From positions 1,984,001 to 2,048,000 of the forward strand of contig JAHQRK010000003.1 in assembly GCA_019828595.1 (NCBI GenBank): DNA of 64,000 nucleotides. Direction: 5' to 3'. The DNA is from Aphanomyces cochlioides. Lineage: Eukaryota; Oomycota; Saprolegniomycetes; Saprolegniales; Verrucalvaceae. The notes below the pieces were generated by a model. It saw only the letters and a program-made list of their open reading frames with translations. It did not search any database and was not told the origin of the DNA. The translations under genes were made by a program, and so were the position numbers. Positions 49,694-60,277 of the stretch are shown in pieces. How positions within the stretch are numbered: the first letter of the stretch is position 1; each line of letters begins with the position of its first letter.

Positions 49694-49940
49694 GAGCATC
49701 CACACCGGGATGTCCAAACTGCAAACTTCGTATTTCCGGATAAAGATTGTTACTATCCGAATGATTTGTACTACTGTGTCCCAAAATTTAGATTTTCGTG
49801 TCTATATTTTTCTGGTTGGACACGAAAATCTAAATTTTGGGACACAGTAGTACAAATCGTTCGGATAGTAACAATCTTTATCCGGAAATACGAAGTTTGC
49901 AGTTTGGACATAGACATAGACACTCCCGGTGTGGATGCTC
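49694..49940. mobile_element. Foldback element 2, 247 bp, near-perfect long inverted repeat
   Basis: Arms of over 100 bp run from gagcatccacaccggga inwards and are complementary to the sequence ending at 49,940, with a loop of about 16 bases near 49,810. The right arm has a 14-bp extra segment (tgtctatgtctat region). It directly abuts element 1 with TTG between, and TTA follows. The rest of 49,332-50,541 has no gene that I can see. Confidence 0.85.
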
Positions 49941-50541
49941 TTAGCCTCTATTGCCATGATTGCATTTATTCAATATATTTTTTGCACTCAATATATTGTG
50001 TCAAAGCTTCTCTTTAAGGAGACAAGTCAATGACAACCCATCCATGTCAAAGTCTTGCTAACGTTACAGTATCAGCGCTCTGCTTCAGTCTTCACCATTG
50101 CAACAACCGATTCTTCTTGGACCATGGTATGAAAATACCACACTTTGTATCGTGGTCGCCCTCGGTTTAGTGACGCCGAACAGAAAGTTGTCGATTATTC
50201 AGTAATGCATGAAATTGACAGAGAAATACAAAGCCGGGACGCCAGAGCGGTAGACTCAAGATGCCTAGGACAATTGCTATCGAAATAAACTCGCTGTCGT
50301 GGGCACACGCGAGGCAATTAGCTATTTCTGTCAACGACAGAGCATGTGGGCCGTGAGTGAGATAAAAGCTTGAGGGTTTTCTATATTTGGACGTGACATA
50401 CTTTAATTAAAAAAATTAAAGTTTCATACAAAAACAAGAAAAATGGAAATAATAAAATAGTGAGAATCCACCCCAGGTGTTTCGCATCAAGATTTGGTGG
50501 TGGTTTCGCAAGTCAAAGAGCAAGCCGAGTCGAGAAGTGAC

Positions 50542-52247
50542 ATGGCGATGCGATATGGCGCCATTCTCGCGGTCCTGAGTGTATGGATGCAGCGTGTGAA
50601 TGCTATAGAATGCGAAAATTCATGCGGTACACCGGAAGGCATTGGGTTTTGCAAGCACATTGGTTTTGCGACCTGCAGGACGGACGAGTCGTGGGAAGCT
50701 CAAGATCTCGCGGCTGCTAAAGCTTTCATCCACATGATGAACCCTGACAATGGCTCTGTGTATGTTGACGAAGAGGGCAAATTTTTAGGCCTCTCCGGCA
50801 TCATACCTCGTGCAAACCCATTTTTACTGAACGAGTCCGATCCATGCCATACAATCATGAAGCGACTGCAATGCGCCATGCATTTCCCAGTTTGTGAAAT
50901 TGGTAGCGACTTCAACCGCTTATGTGCTAAGTCGTGCACTGACTCTGTCAAGAAACAATGCCCTCAATTGACTGGATTTTGTGCGAGTCAGCCTGCGGAC
51001 GTATTCGAAGCGTCGGCAAAATGCTTCCAAATTGACTACAAAGGACCTGCGGTCGGGATGTGGATTGCAGGTTTCTCCATATCACTGGTCTTTTCAATTT
51101 TGAATTCAGTCGGGATCAATCTCCAAAAGTACTCATTGGCTCTACCCGCCAACTCCAACAAGACATCGTTCCAGCAGCCGCTGTGGATCCTCGGAATGGT
51201 TTTTGTCATTTTAGGCTCCATTTTAGACTTTGTTGCGTTTGGCATGGCACCTCAAACTCTCTTAGCCCCGCTTGCCGCGCTTTCACTTGTGTGGAACATG
51301 TTCATCGCTCCGTTTTTCCACAAGGAAAAAGTCACGCGGCGCAATTTGGTCGCGACTGGCATCATTTTTGTCGGCGTGACACTTACTGTGATTTTTGCTG
51401 GCCATTCGACGCCTTCATACGACTTGGACGATCTCATCTTGCTCTACCAAACCCCCGTCATGTATGCCTACATTACATGCGTCGTTCTATTTCTCGGCAC
51501 AATGTTCTTTGCCACGCGGTACATTGAAACCAACCATGTCTACGAAGACGGTTTCTTCCATATTGTATGTTATGGTGGTATTGCTGGCACGTTTGGCGGC
51601 CAGTCAGTGCTCTTGGCAAAATCCACAGTGGAATTGCTCAAGTCAGCGATCTGGGGAAATGGCGCCGACGCATTTTCGCACCCGACAACGTATGCAATCA
51701 TTGCAGGACTTGTGACTTGCCTACTCAGCCAAATTACCTTTCTCAATGGCGGCTTGAAGCGCTTTGATGCACTTGTGGTGATTCCCGTCTACCAAAGCTT
51801 TTGGATCCTCATGAGTGTCTTGGGTGGCATCATGTACTTTGAAGAATACGTGAGCATGACGTCGTTGGAGAAGTACATGTTTACTGCTGGTGGCATTATC
51901 ACAATCAGTGGAATTGTCTACTTGCTGCAAGATTCGACTGTTACCGGTGGTGGAGGCGCTTCAGGTGGTACCTCCAGTGGCAAATACGTTGAATTGGCAA
52001 ATGTACGTGGTATTTGACTCATTACTGAAGCTTATCATAATTGTAGTTGGCAACGCCGTCAGATGCGTGGAACACAGACGACTCGGACGAAGAACAAATC
52101 CAAACCAAACTCGACGACGAGTTGGACGAAGTTGTCCTCGATGGACTCGGATCTCCCAAGAACCCCAAGACACAAGTGTCACCGACGGACGTTCTCTTTG
52201 AGAAGCCGATCAAACAGCCTACCAACAAGGATGATGTGTTCATTTAG
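50542..52247 (+). CDS. NIPA: Frizzled-like cysteine-rich domain fused to NIPA-type magnesium transporter
   Basis: Two exons (50542-52002, 52047-52247). MAMRYGAILAVLSVWMQRVN is a signal peptide, cleaved near NAIEC. Residues about 28-170 are cysteine-rich, with CHTIMKRLQCAMHFPVC and LCAKSCTDSVKKQC spaced as in frizzled/secreted-frizzled domains. Residue about 180 onward is a NIPA (DUF803) transporter with about nine membrane segments. Landmarks are NSVGINLQKYSL, GSILDFVAFGMAPQTLLAPL, LSLVWNMFIAPFF, and QITFLNGGLKRFDALVVIPV with QSFWILMS. The C-terminal tail is cytosolic and acidic (NTDDSDEEQ), ending KDDVFI. NIPA proteins carry magnesium and related cations. I know of no animal NIPA with such an ectodomain. 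Confidence 0.85.
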
Positions 52248-53292
52248 GACTATACATACACAAAGATGCATGTGTGAACATTTTGTACATCTCGTCCACA
52301 CGCAAGTTTTTGTGGGGATTTTTGAAAATAAAATCTACAGGCTGCGCATATCATTTGCAAGCTAAGATATCGCCGTTGGAATTTCAACGTCATGTGGTCT
52401 TCTGACGCTGATTTTATTCCCTCGATGTTTACAATGATGCTTGATTTAACCTTGTCTCGATCTGGTGATGCACGATCCTGTCAATCGACGTGAGTGGTCC
52501 CAGTGATGCGATCAAATCAACTCGGATGTTTGAGTGTTCAAACGATTTTGCATTCAAATGGATCGTAAGCAAAGTGTCTTCTGCCTTGAAACATCACAGC
52601 ATCAATTGTCAGTATGGAGAGTAAACTACAGTAGAATATGGTGTTTGTTCCGTGACATTAGCCTTGCAGTAGTCGTGAGGTGCGTGTAATTGTTCTCTCC
52701 AGAATTTTGTATTTACGATTGGAGGAGTTGATGATAAATCCACAAAGGTTGATCAAGAAGCAATAAAATCTCGACACAAAGTCTCCTGTGGTCGAACGAC
52801 ACGCATTTTCATGTGCTCTCCATGGAGTATTTCAATTTCAAATCATTTCTTTCTCGTTTAAAATAGAAGATGTATAAGGATGCTGCTGCAAGAAAGCAAT
52901 GATGACGTATTCACAAGAGTTGTGTATCATTTCCGATCCAAAACATCATCGTTTTCTTGCAGGAGCATCCTTATACGTAATGCTTCACACTGGACTTGAT
53001 TTCTTGGTTCAATTGACGATGATGATCAGCGATATATTATTCTAATTGTGTCTCTTCTGTCAAGTATCAAACTGTGACTATGGCGGTGTTTTCAAGAGGG
53101 ACTTTCAATGCTGGTCGTTGATTAATCCAGTTGATTCTGGTAGAGGGGAGGATTAATATGAAAAAGACTGCTGTGGTAGTTGAAGTTGTCAACAGTCAGT
53201 GCACTTGGCGAGGATCATTCTCAATCGAGCTGAAGTCGGAACAATCAACTCTGACTCGTGCGTTCTATTCCACCTTAAGTGTGACTGCCCGG
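52248..53292. other. Intergenic region with one imperfect hairpin
   Basis: No coding sequence recognised. An imperfect inverted repeat of about 35 bp (52871-52905 against 52944-52978, tgtataaggatgctgctgca and partner) could fold. The remainder is unremarkable AT-rich DNA. Confidence 0.5.
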
Positions 53293-56200
53293 TGATAAAT
53301 CCAAGTTCTGAAACCGACCGATTGTAGCCATGCTCTTGACACGAGTTGATCTAAATATAGATCACCACCTTCGGTGTGGCAATCTTCATAGTCGAGCCTC
53401 CAGCAGCACGAAGAAATACCAGCGACCAAGGTTCGTTCGAGCTCACGGCGGCATGGAAGATCCTCATCTCTCACTTGTAGACACATGCAATCGAAAATGA
53501 ACAACAAGCCAAAGACGACGACCCTTTTGGTACGACCATCGCTCTTGATGTCGAGATCTTACAGTGTACTGTATAGGGCATTAACATCAATCGAAAAGAA
53601 CCTGCCGCGCGCGGCAAGGTTAACCGCACGACTTCAGTGCGAAAGACCCGGTCTTCATCTGAATTCGACGACATCTTATCGAAGACGCTCGTTGATTTCA
53701 CGGCAGACTCGGTACGCTTATCACACGCAATCTTGGCGACTCACGATGTCGTTGTAGAATGAAGAAAAGCGTGAGAATCCGTCCTCACAAGCCATCCACC
53801 GAGAATTCGACTTGACAAACGCAACAACTACGACTGAATCGACGGTAATTTATTCACATTGCGTTATCTTCATCGAATGTGATAGAGCGCCACTGCGAGC
53901 AACCAAGACGAATCCGATGATATCCCGCGACCACACAAAGTGCATCTTAAACATGTTTCATGACTTATTCATTTCAATAGACAGTCGAGTCTTTTCCATC
54001 CAACACGGATGGTTTTGAATCCATTGACACTCGTCAAATCCCACCGTCGCGCAATGCAATCCGCTCTTTCAAGCCAATTTTGAAGTCACGACTTGCCAAG
54101 GTAGCGACGATTCGTGGTCTTGGCGAGTCCAAGCAAGCAGACCGCGCTCGTTACATCACTTGGCAAGAAGAAAACACGGTATGAACATCACTAGGTCGCG
54201 AATAGGCACATGACAACCCATCTAGGATGCTAATTTCAGTTCTGACGAGTCTGCTACAAGCAGCGAAGCAAGCGACACCTCGTCTGAACGACAGAGCTCA
54301 GATGATGTCGAAGACATCTTTTCAGGCATCACTCTCAACTTCATGGACGAATTGGTACCGACTCCTCGTTGAATATTACCGTCTCACCATACGACTGTAG
54401 AAGCATGAAGTGCAAGACAGCCAAATTTTTCGCGATCTTCATCGCGAATTCGACATGGCGCCAGCCAACACGTCGACCATCGAAAATGTTTTGAAGGTAA
54501 TTCCAGTGATATTGTCGATGGAGATGTTTGACTCGTTGGTTGTAGAGCGCAAAAGTCGACCTTGCGAACAAAAATGCTGGCATTAAGCCAAAAGTGACTC
54601 CCCGACGCATGACGTTGCAAGACGCGATCAAGACTGGTCATGTGCAAACCAAACAAAAGATCGATCAAGTTCAACTAAAAAACATTTACCTCCTGCTCGA
54701 GATGAACATGTCCCTGTAGAATGCAAAGCCTGTTCGGCCAACCAATATTCGCACCGTCGAGCCACAAACAAAGCTGGTCCAGGAGCGAAAAGCAATGGCG
54801 AAAGCCAAACTAGACCAGGTTCGTAGAAGTGATTTCTACCTGCGACTGATAACGCTGTTTAGAAATGTGCTAGTCTTGCCACAAGCAAGACACAGCTGCC
54901 GCCACTCGTCGTTGCGAAGAACGAAGAGATTGCGCAACTCAAAGCGCAGCTCGCTGAGGTCAAGGCAGACTTGATGGAAGCCAAATACGACTTGGTAATT
55001 CATGCTCAGACGGAGAAGCATTTGCGTGAACTGAAGGACGAAAGATTGCAGGTACTTCAGTCCATGCAACGTTGCGCTCATGATATATTAGGAAATTGAT
55101 GCACTGACGCAATTACTTTTTCAAGAACGTGCCCAACTTGACGAGCAACGAGAAGATAATTGCCATTTGACCTAATGTATTCAGGTATGATGAAATGGAC
55201 TGATTTATTCATCTCATCGATGACCTAGGAATTGAAGGGACAAAACGAAAATCAAATGAATTATCAACTCAAGTACGAGACGATTGTGGTGGAGTTTGAG
55301 GAAGCAAAGCGACATTGGAGCGCAACTCAAAAGATCTTGGAAGGCCAACTTGGATACAACAAACGACAAGTCGCGACAGCACTGCGTCGACTTGAGAGCG
55401 CTATTCACGAGAAGCTCGAATGTGAAGTCCAAATACGCTGCTTGCAAAATATTCTGCACCAAACCGTTCAAGAAAAGGATGACTCTCCGGTGCGCACTGC
55501 CTCTTATCCCACGGAAGATCGCACTCCTCAAATTCTTCCAGTACTTCACATACCAGACTGACACGCGAATCATGCATTTCGTAGACCGCTCGAACGCGAA
55601 ATGCCGAAATCGGCCACAAGGCCAAGCTGTCTCCTGCATTGGTGGCAAAAGATGAAGAAACTGCTCTGCCCACAAACGAACCGGTGGCAGTCCAGTCTGA
55701 ATTGGCCAGTACCAAACATGAGTTGTGCATTCACGAGCAAAACGATTGTGATCTTTTATGAATTCAATAGTTCCTACCAGGTACACCACACAACTCGCTC
55801 TTGATCTCAAATCCTACAAGAAAACCGCAATCTTCAAACGACAGTGGAAAATCTGACGGCAGGGTACACTCGTGACAGTCAGGTACGATGATAAAAATCA
55901 CAGTGTATCCTCATTCATGGCTTTGAGCGTAAATGGACTCGATTTTCTTGTGCAATTTGGCAATCAGACACAACTGGAAACCATGCAAGAGATGATGCAG
56001 CAGCTCCTCCAAGAAAATGAAGTCTTGCATAATGATAACAAAGCCAGCGATAATGTCTAACAAGCACTGGAAGCTCAATTGCGTGAAGTCCATTCTCGCA
56101 ACGACAACTTGCTTACTCGATGTGACGAGTACGAGTCGAAGATCGAGGGCCTCGAATCTAAACTCCACGAGGTATGAAAAAATATCCACCACTGTACTTA

Positions 56201-56688
56201 ATGTCGCCACGTAGGCACAACGAGCAAAACAAATTTGGGAATCTGTGCTACACGACGACCGAGCTACGGCAATGGATCAAGGTATACACGCTCAGGGTCA
56301 AGAAGCGATGGCACAGCTCCAACATGAAGGTGCTACGAACGACAAGCACGATGGTGAAGCTCAAATACCAGAGGTACAATTTCGGAAATAATTCGAAATT
56401 AACTTGTCATAGGCATTTATATTTGTGCCATGTAGCAGCGCGATGTCCCATGATGACAAAGAAACAGTTTGTGAATTTCCTATTCCAGTGAGCAACGCGC
56501 CAGACATAACCTCCGTCGATTTTATTTAAAGGAGTCGCTTCTGGAACAGAACCTTCGACTTGAAGATCAAGTGAAGAACTTGACCTTGATGTGCAAAGAT
56601 ATAGTCGAAAGATGCCAGAAAAATGAGTCCCATATTGCAGATTTGGACTTTCAAATCAAACAGGTACGGTTATGAATTCCAAAGAAAT
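53293..56688 (+). repeat. Left arm of 7-kb palindrome
   Basis: Complementary to 56,868-60,277. Positions in the two arms sum to 113,556 wherever checked from 53,348 inward; small indels occur only at the outer end (about 17 bases extra in the right arm). Two single-base differences were seen (near 56,281 and 56,408). The rest read identical by eye. Confidence 0.95.
53348..53363 (+). promoter_or_regulatory. Promoter-like palindrome upstream of left palindrome gene
   Basis: gatctaaatatagatc, 122 bp before the ATG at 53,485; on the other strand it contains the same atctatatttagat as the copies A-C motif. The equivalent site in the right arm is 60193-60208. Confidence 0.4.
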
Positions 56689-56857
56689 GTTTTATATTTG
56701 GGACTAGATACATCATACAACGGTGGGCAATATCGATCTTCAAGTCAATAGTAATCAAGCTCAGTCGAAATTAATCCTCCAAAATATTCACAAAATTGAC
56801 CAAGGAAGGAACATCAATGAAGCCAAACGGCTGCTGGCTCCTACCATAATCAACGAA
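53485..56857 (+). pseudogene. Coiled-coil family paralogue, left palindrome copy, with lesions
   Basis: Starts MQSKMNNKPKTTTLL, close to MQMNNKQKT of copies A-C. Later exons share blocks with them (DDILSKTLVDFTADS against DAFSSTTLVDFT; AIHREFD in both). Fifteen or more exons with about 40-50-nt GT-AG introns can be read, becoming strongly coiled-coil from about 54,870 (KNEEIAQLKAQLAEVKADLM). An in-frame TAA at 55173-55175, one extra T near 55,756, and TAA at 56058-56060 break the frame, while good exons continue after each lesion. It could be a pseudogene or end at the first stop as a shorter protein (roughly 400 aa). No 371-bp repeats here. The 3' end is lost at the palindrome centre. Confidence 0.65.
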
Positions 56858-56867
56858 GTGAGCCAAG
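56689..56867. other. Palindrome spacer, 179 bp, holding one more exon of the left gene
   Basis: The intron that starts in the left arm ends at an acceptor (gggactag) at 56,707, and 56708-56857 is a 150-nt open exon (50 aa, reading TTVGNIDLQVNSNQAQSKL) followed by GTGAGC. The right arm begins 10 bases into that next intron. So the spacer is part of the gene and does not look like foreign DNA. Confidence 0.75.
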
Positions 56868-59800
56868 ATTTCTTTGGAATTCATAACCGTACCTGTTTGA
56901 TTTGAAAGTCCAAATCTGCAATATGGGACTCATTTTTCTGGCATCTTTCGACTATATCTTTGCACATCAAGGTCAAGTTCTTCACTTGATCTTCAAGTCG
57001 AAGGTTCTGTTCCAGAAGCGACTCCTTTAAATAAAATCGACGGAGGTTATGTCTGGCGCGTTGCTCACTGGAATAGGAAATTCACAAACTGTTTCTTTGT
57101 CATCATGGGACATCGCGCTGCTACATGGCACAAATATAAATGCCTACGACAAGTTAATTTCGAATTATTTCCGAAATTGTACCTCTGGTATTTGAGCTTC
57201 ACCATCGTGCTTGTCGTTCGTAGCACCTTCATGTTGGAGCTGTGCCATCGCTTCTTGACCCTGAGCGTGTATATCTTGATCCATTGCCGTAGCTCGGTCG
57301 TCGTGTAGCACAGATTCCCAAATTTGTTTTGCTCGTTGTGCCTACGTGGCGACATTAAGTACAGTGGTGGATATTTTTTCATACCTCGTGGAGTTTAGAT
57401 TCGAGGCCCTCGATCTTCGACTCGTACTCGTCACATCGAGTAAGCAAGTTGTCGTTGCGAGAATGGACTTCACGCAATTGAGCTTCCAGTGCTTGTTAGA
57501 CATTATCGCTGGCTTTGTTATCATTATGCAAGACTTCATTTTCTTGGAGGAGCTGCTGCATCATCTCTTGCATGGTTTCCAGTTGTGTCTGATTGCCAAA
57601 TTGCACAAGAAAATCGAGTCCATTTACGCTCAAAGCCATGAATGAGGATACACTGTGATTTTTATCATCGTACCTGACTGTCACGAGTGTACCCTGCCGT
57701 CAGATTTTCCACTGTCGTTTGAAGATTGCGGTTTTCTTGTAGGATTTGAGATCAAGAGCGAGTTGTGTGGTGTACCTGGTAGGAACTATTGAATTCATAA
57801 AAGATCACAATCGTTTTGCTCGTGAATGCACAACTCATGTTTGGTACTGGCCAATTCAGACTGGACTGCCACCGGTTCGTTTGTGGGCAGAGCAGTTTCT
57901 TCATCTTTTGCCACCAATGCAGGAGACAGCTTGGCCTTGTGGCCGATTTCGGCATTTCGCGTTCGAGCGGTCTACGAAATGCATGATTCGCGTGTCAGTC
58001 TGGTATGTGAAGTACTGGAAGAATTTGAGGAGTGCGATCTTCCGTGGGATAAGAGGCAGTGCGCACCGGAGAGTCATCCTTTTCTTGAACGGTTTGGTGC
58101 AGAATATTTTGCAAGCAGCGTATTTGGACTTCACATTCGAGCTTCTCGTGAATAGCGCTCTCAAGTCGACGCAGTGCTGTCGCGACTTGTCGTTTGTTGT
58201 ATCCAAGTTGGCCTTCCAAGATCTTTTGAGTTGCGCTCCAATGTCGCTTTGCTTCCTCAAACTCCACCACAATCGTCTCGTACTTGAGTTGATAATTCAT
58301 TTGATTTTCGTTTTGTCCCTTCAATTCCTAGGTCATCGATGAGATGAATAAATCAGTCCATTTCATCATACCTGAATACATTAGGTCAAATGGCAATTAT
58401 CTTCTCGTTGCTCGTCAAGTTGGGCACGTTCTTGAAAAAGTAATTGCGTCAGTGCATCAATTTCCTAATATATCATGAGCGCAACGTTGCATGGACTGAA
58501 GTACCTGCAATCTTTCGTCCTTCAGTTCACGCAAATGCTTCTCCGTCTGAGCATGAATTACCAAGTCGTATTTGGCTTCCATCAAGTCTGCCTTGACCTC
58601 AGCGAGCTGCGCTTTGAGTTGCGCAATCTCTTCGTTCTTCGCAACGACGAGTGGCGGCAGCTGTGTCTTGCTTGTGGCAAGACTAGCACATTTCTAAACA
58701 GCGTTATCAGTCGCAGGTAGAAATCACTTCTACGAACCTGGTCTAGTTTGGCTTTCGCCATTGCTTTTCGCTCCTGGACCAGCTTTGTTTGTGGCTCGAC
58801 GGTGCGAATATTGGTTGGCCGAACAGGCTTTGCATTCTACAGGGACATGTTCATCTCGAGCAGGAGGTAAATGTTTTTTAGTTGAACTTGATCGATCTTT
58901 TGTTTGGTTTGCACATGACCAGTCTTGATCGCGTCTTGCAACGTCATGCGTCGGGGAGTCACTTTTGGCTTAATGCCAGCATTTTTGTTCGCAAGGTCGA
59001 CTTTTGCGCTCTACAACCAACGAGTCAAACATCTCCATCGACAATATCACTGGAATTACCTTCAAAACATTTTCGATGGTCGACGTGTTGGCTGGCGCCA
59101 TGTCGAATTCGCGATGAAGATCGCGAAAAATTTGGCTGTCTTGCACTTCATGCTTCTACAGTCGTATGGTGAGACGGTAATATTCAACGAGGAGTCGGTA
59201 CCAATTCGTCCATGAAGTTGAGAGTGATGCCTGAAAAGATGTCTTCGACATCATCTGAGCTCTGTCGTTCAGACGAGGTGTCGCTTGCTTCGCTGCTTGT
59301 AGCAGACTCGTCAGAACTGAAATTAGCATCCTAGATGGGTTGTCATGTGCCTATTCGCGACCTAGTGATGTTCATACCGTGTTTTCTTCTTGCCAAGTGA
59401 TGTAACGAGCGCGGTCTGCTTGCTTGGACTCGCCAAGACCACGAATCGTCGCTACCTTGGCAAGTCGTGACTTCAAAATTGGCTTGAAAGAGCGGATTGC
59501 ATTGCGCGACGGTGGGATTTGACGAGTGTCAATGGATTCAAAACCATCCGTGTTGGATGGAAAAGACTCGACTGTCTATTGAAATGAATAAGTCATGAAA
59601 CATGTTTAAGATGCACTTTGTGTGGTCGCGGGATATCATCGGATTCGTCTTGGTTGCTCGCAGTGGCGCTCTATCACATTCGATGAAGATAACGCAATGT
59701 GAATAAATTACCGTCGATTCAGTCGTAGTTGTTGCGTTTGTCAAGTCGAATTCTCGGTGGATGGCTTGTGAGGACGGATTCTCGCGCTTTTCTTCATTCT

Positions 59801-60071
59801 ACAACGACATCGTGAGTCGCCAAGATTGCGTGTGATAAGCGTACCGAGTCTGCCGTGAAATCAACGAGCGTCTTCGATAAGATGTCGTCGAATTCAGATG
59901 AAGACCGGGTCTTTCGCACTGAAGTCGTGCGGTTAACCTTGCCGCGCGCGGCAGGTTCTTTTCGATTGATGTTAATGCCCTATACAGTACACTGTAAGAT
60001 CTCGACATCAAGAGCGATGGTCGTACCAAAAGGGTCGTCGTCTTTGGCTTGTTGTTCATTTTCGATTGCAT
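56868..60071 (-). pseudogene. Coiled-coil family paralogue, right palindrome copy, same lesions
   Basis: Mirror copy of the left gene, start codon at 60,071, convergent with it. It carries the same three lesions (for example TAA at 58381-58383), so the gene was already damaged when the inverted duplication arose. It lacks the extra exon found in the spacer. Confidence 0.65.
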
Positions 60072-60192
60072 GTGTCTACAAGTGAGAGATGAGGATCTTC
60101 CATGCCGCCGTGAGCTCGAACGAACCTTGGTCGCTGGTATTTCTTCGTGCTGCTGGAGGCTCGACTATGAAGATTGCCACACCGAAGGTGGT

Positions 60193-60208
60193 GATCTATA
60201 TTTAGATC
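60193..60208 (-). promoter_or_regulatory. Promoter-like palindrome upstream of right palindrome gene
   Basis: Mirror of 53348-53363, 122 bp before the minus-strand ATG at 60,071. Confidence 0.4.
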
Positions 60209-60277
60209 AACTCGTGTCAAGAGCATGGGATTGGCTAAAATCGGTCAGTTGAAGGTGGTTTCAGAACTTGGATTTTA

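Larger units (their letters stand above)
56868..60277 (-). repeat. Right arm of 7-kb palindrome
   Basis: Mirror image of 53,293-56,688. Unlike the left arm, its outer flank (to about 60,480) keeps weak similarity to the upstream flank of the coiled-coil cassette (ccaatgagac, atttcaaatgtattt, aaatccagccaatc, compare about 1,330-1,410). The left arm's outer flank does not. Confidence 0.95.

Noticed and set aside
53285..60252. Antisense frames in the palindrome arms (up to 198 aa) as genes
   Set aside because: They lie opposite spliced exons, run across their introns and have no domain content.
53293..60277. Palindrome as a simple assembly artefact
   Set aside because: Not excluded, but two base differences between arms, outer indels and different outer flanks are unexpected for a fold-back read error. 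Kept as a finding with that caveat.
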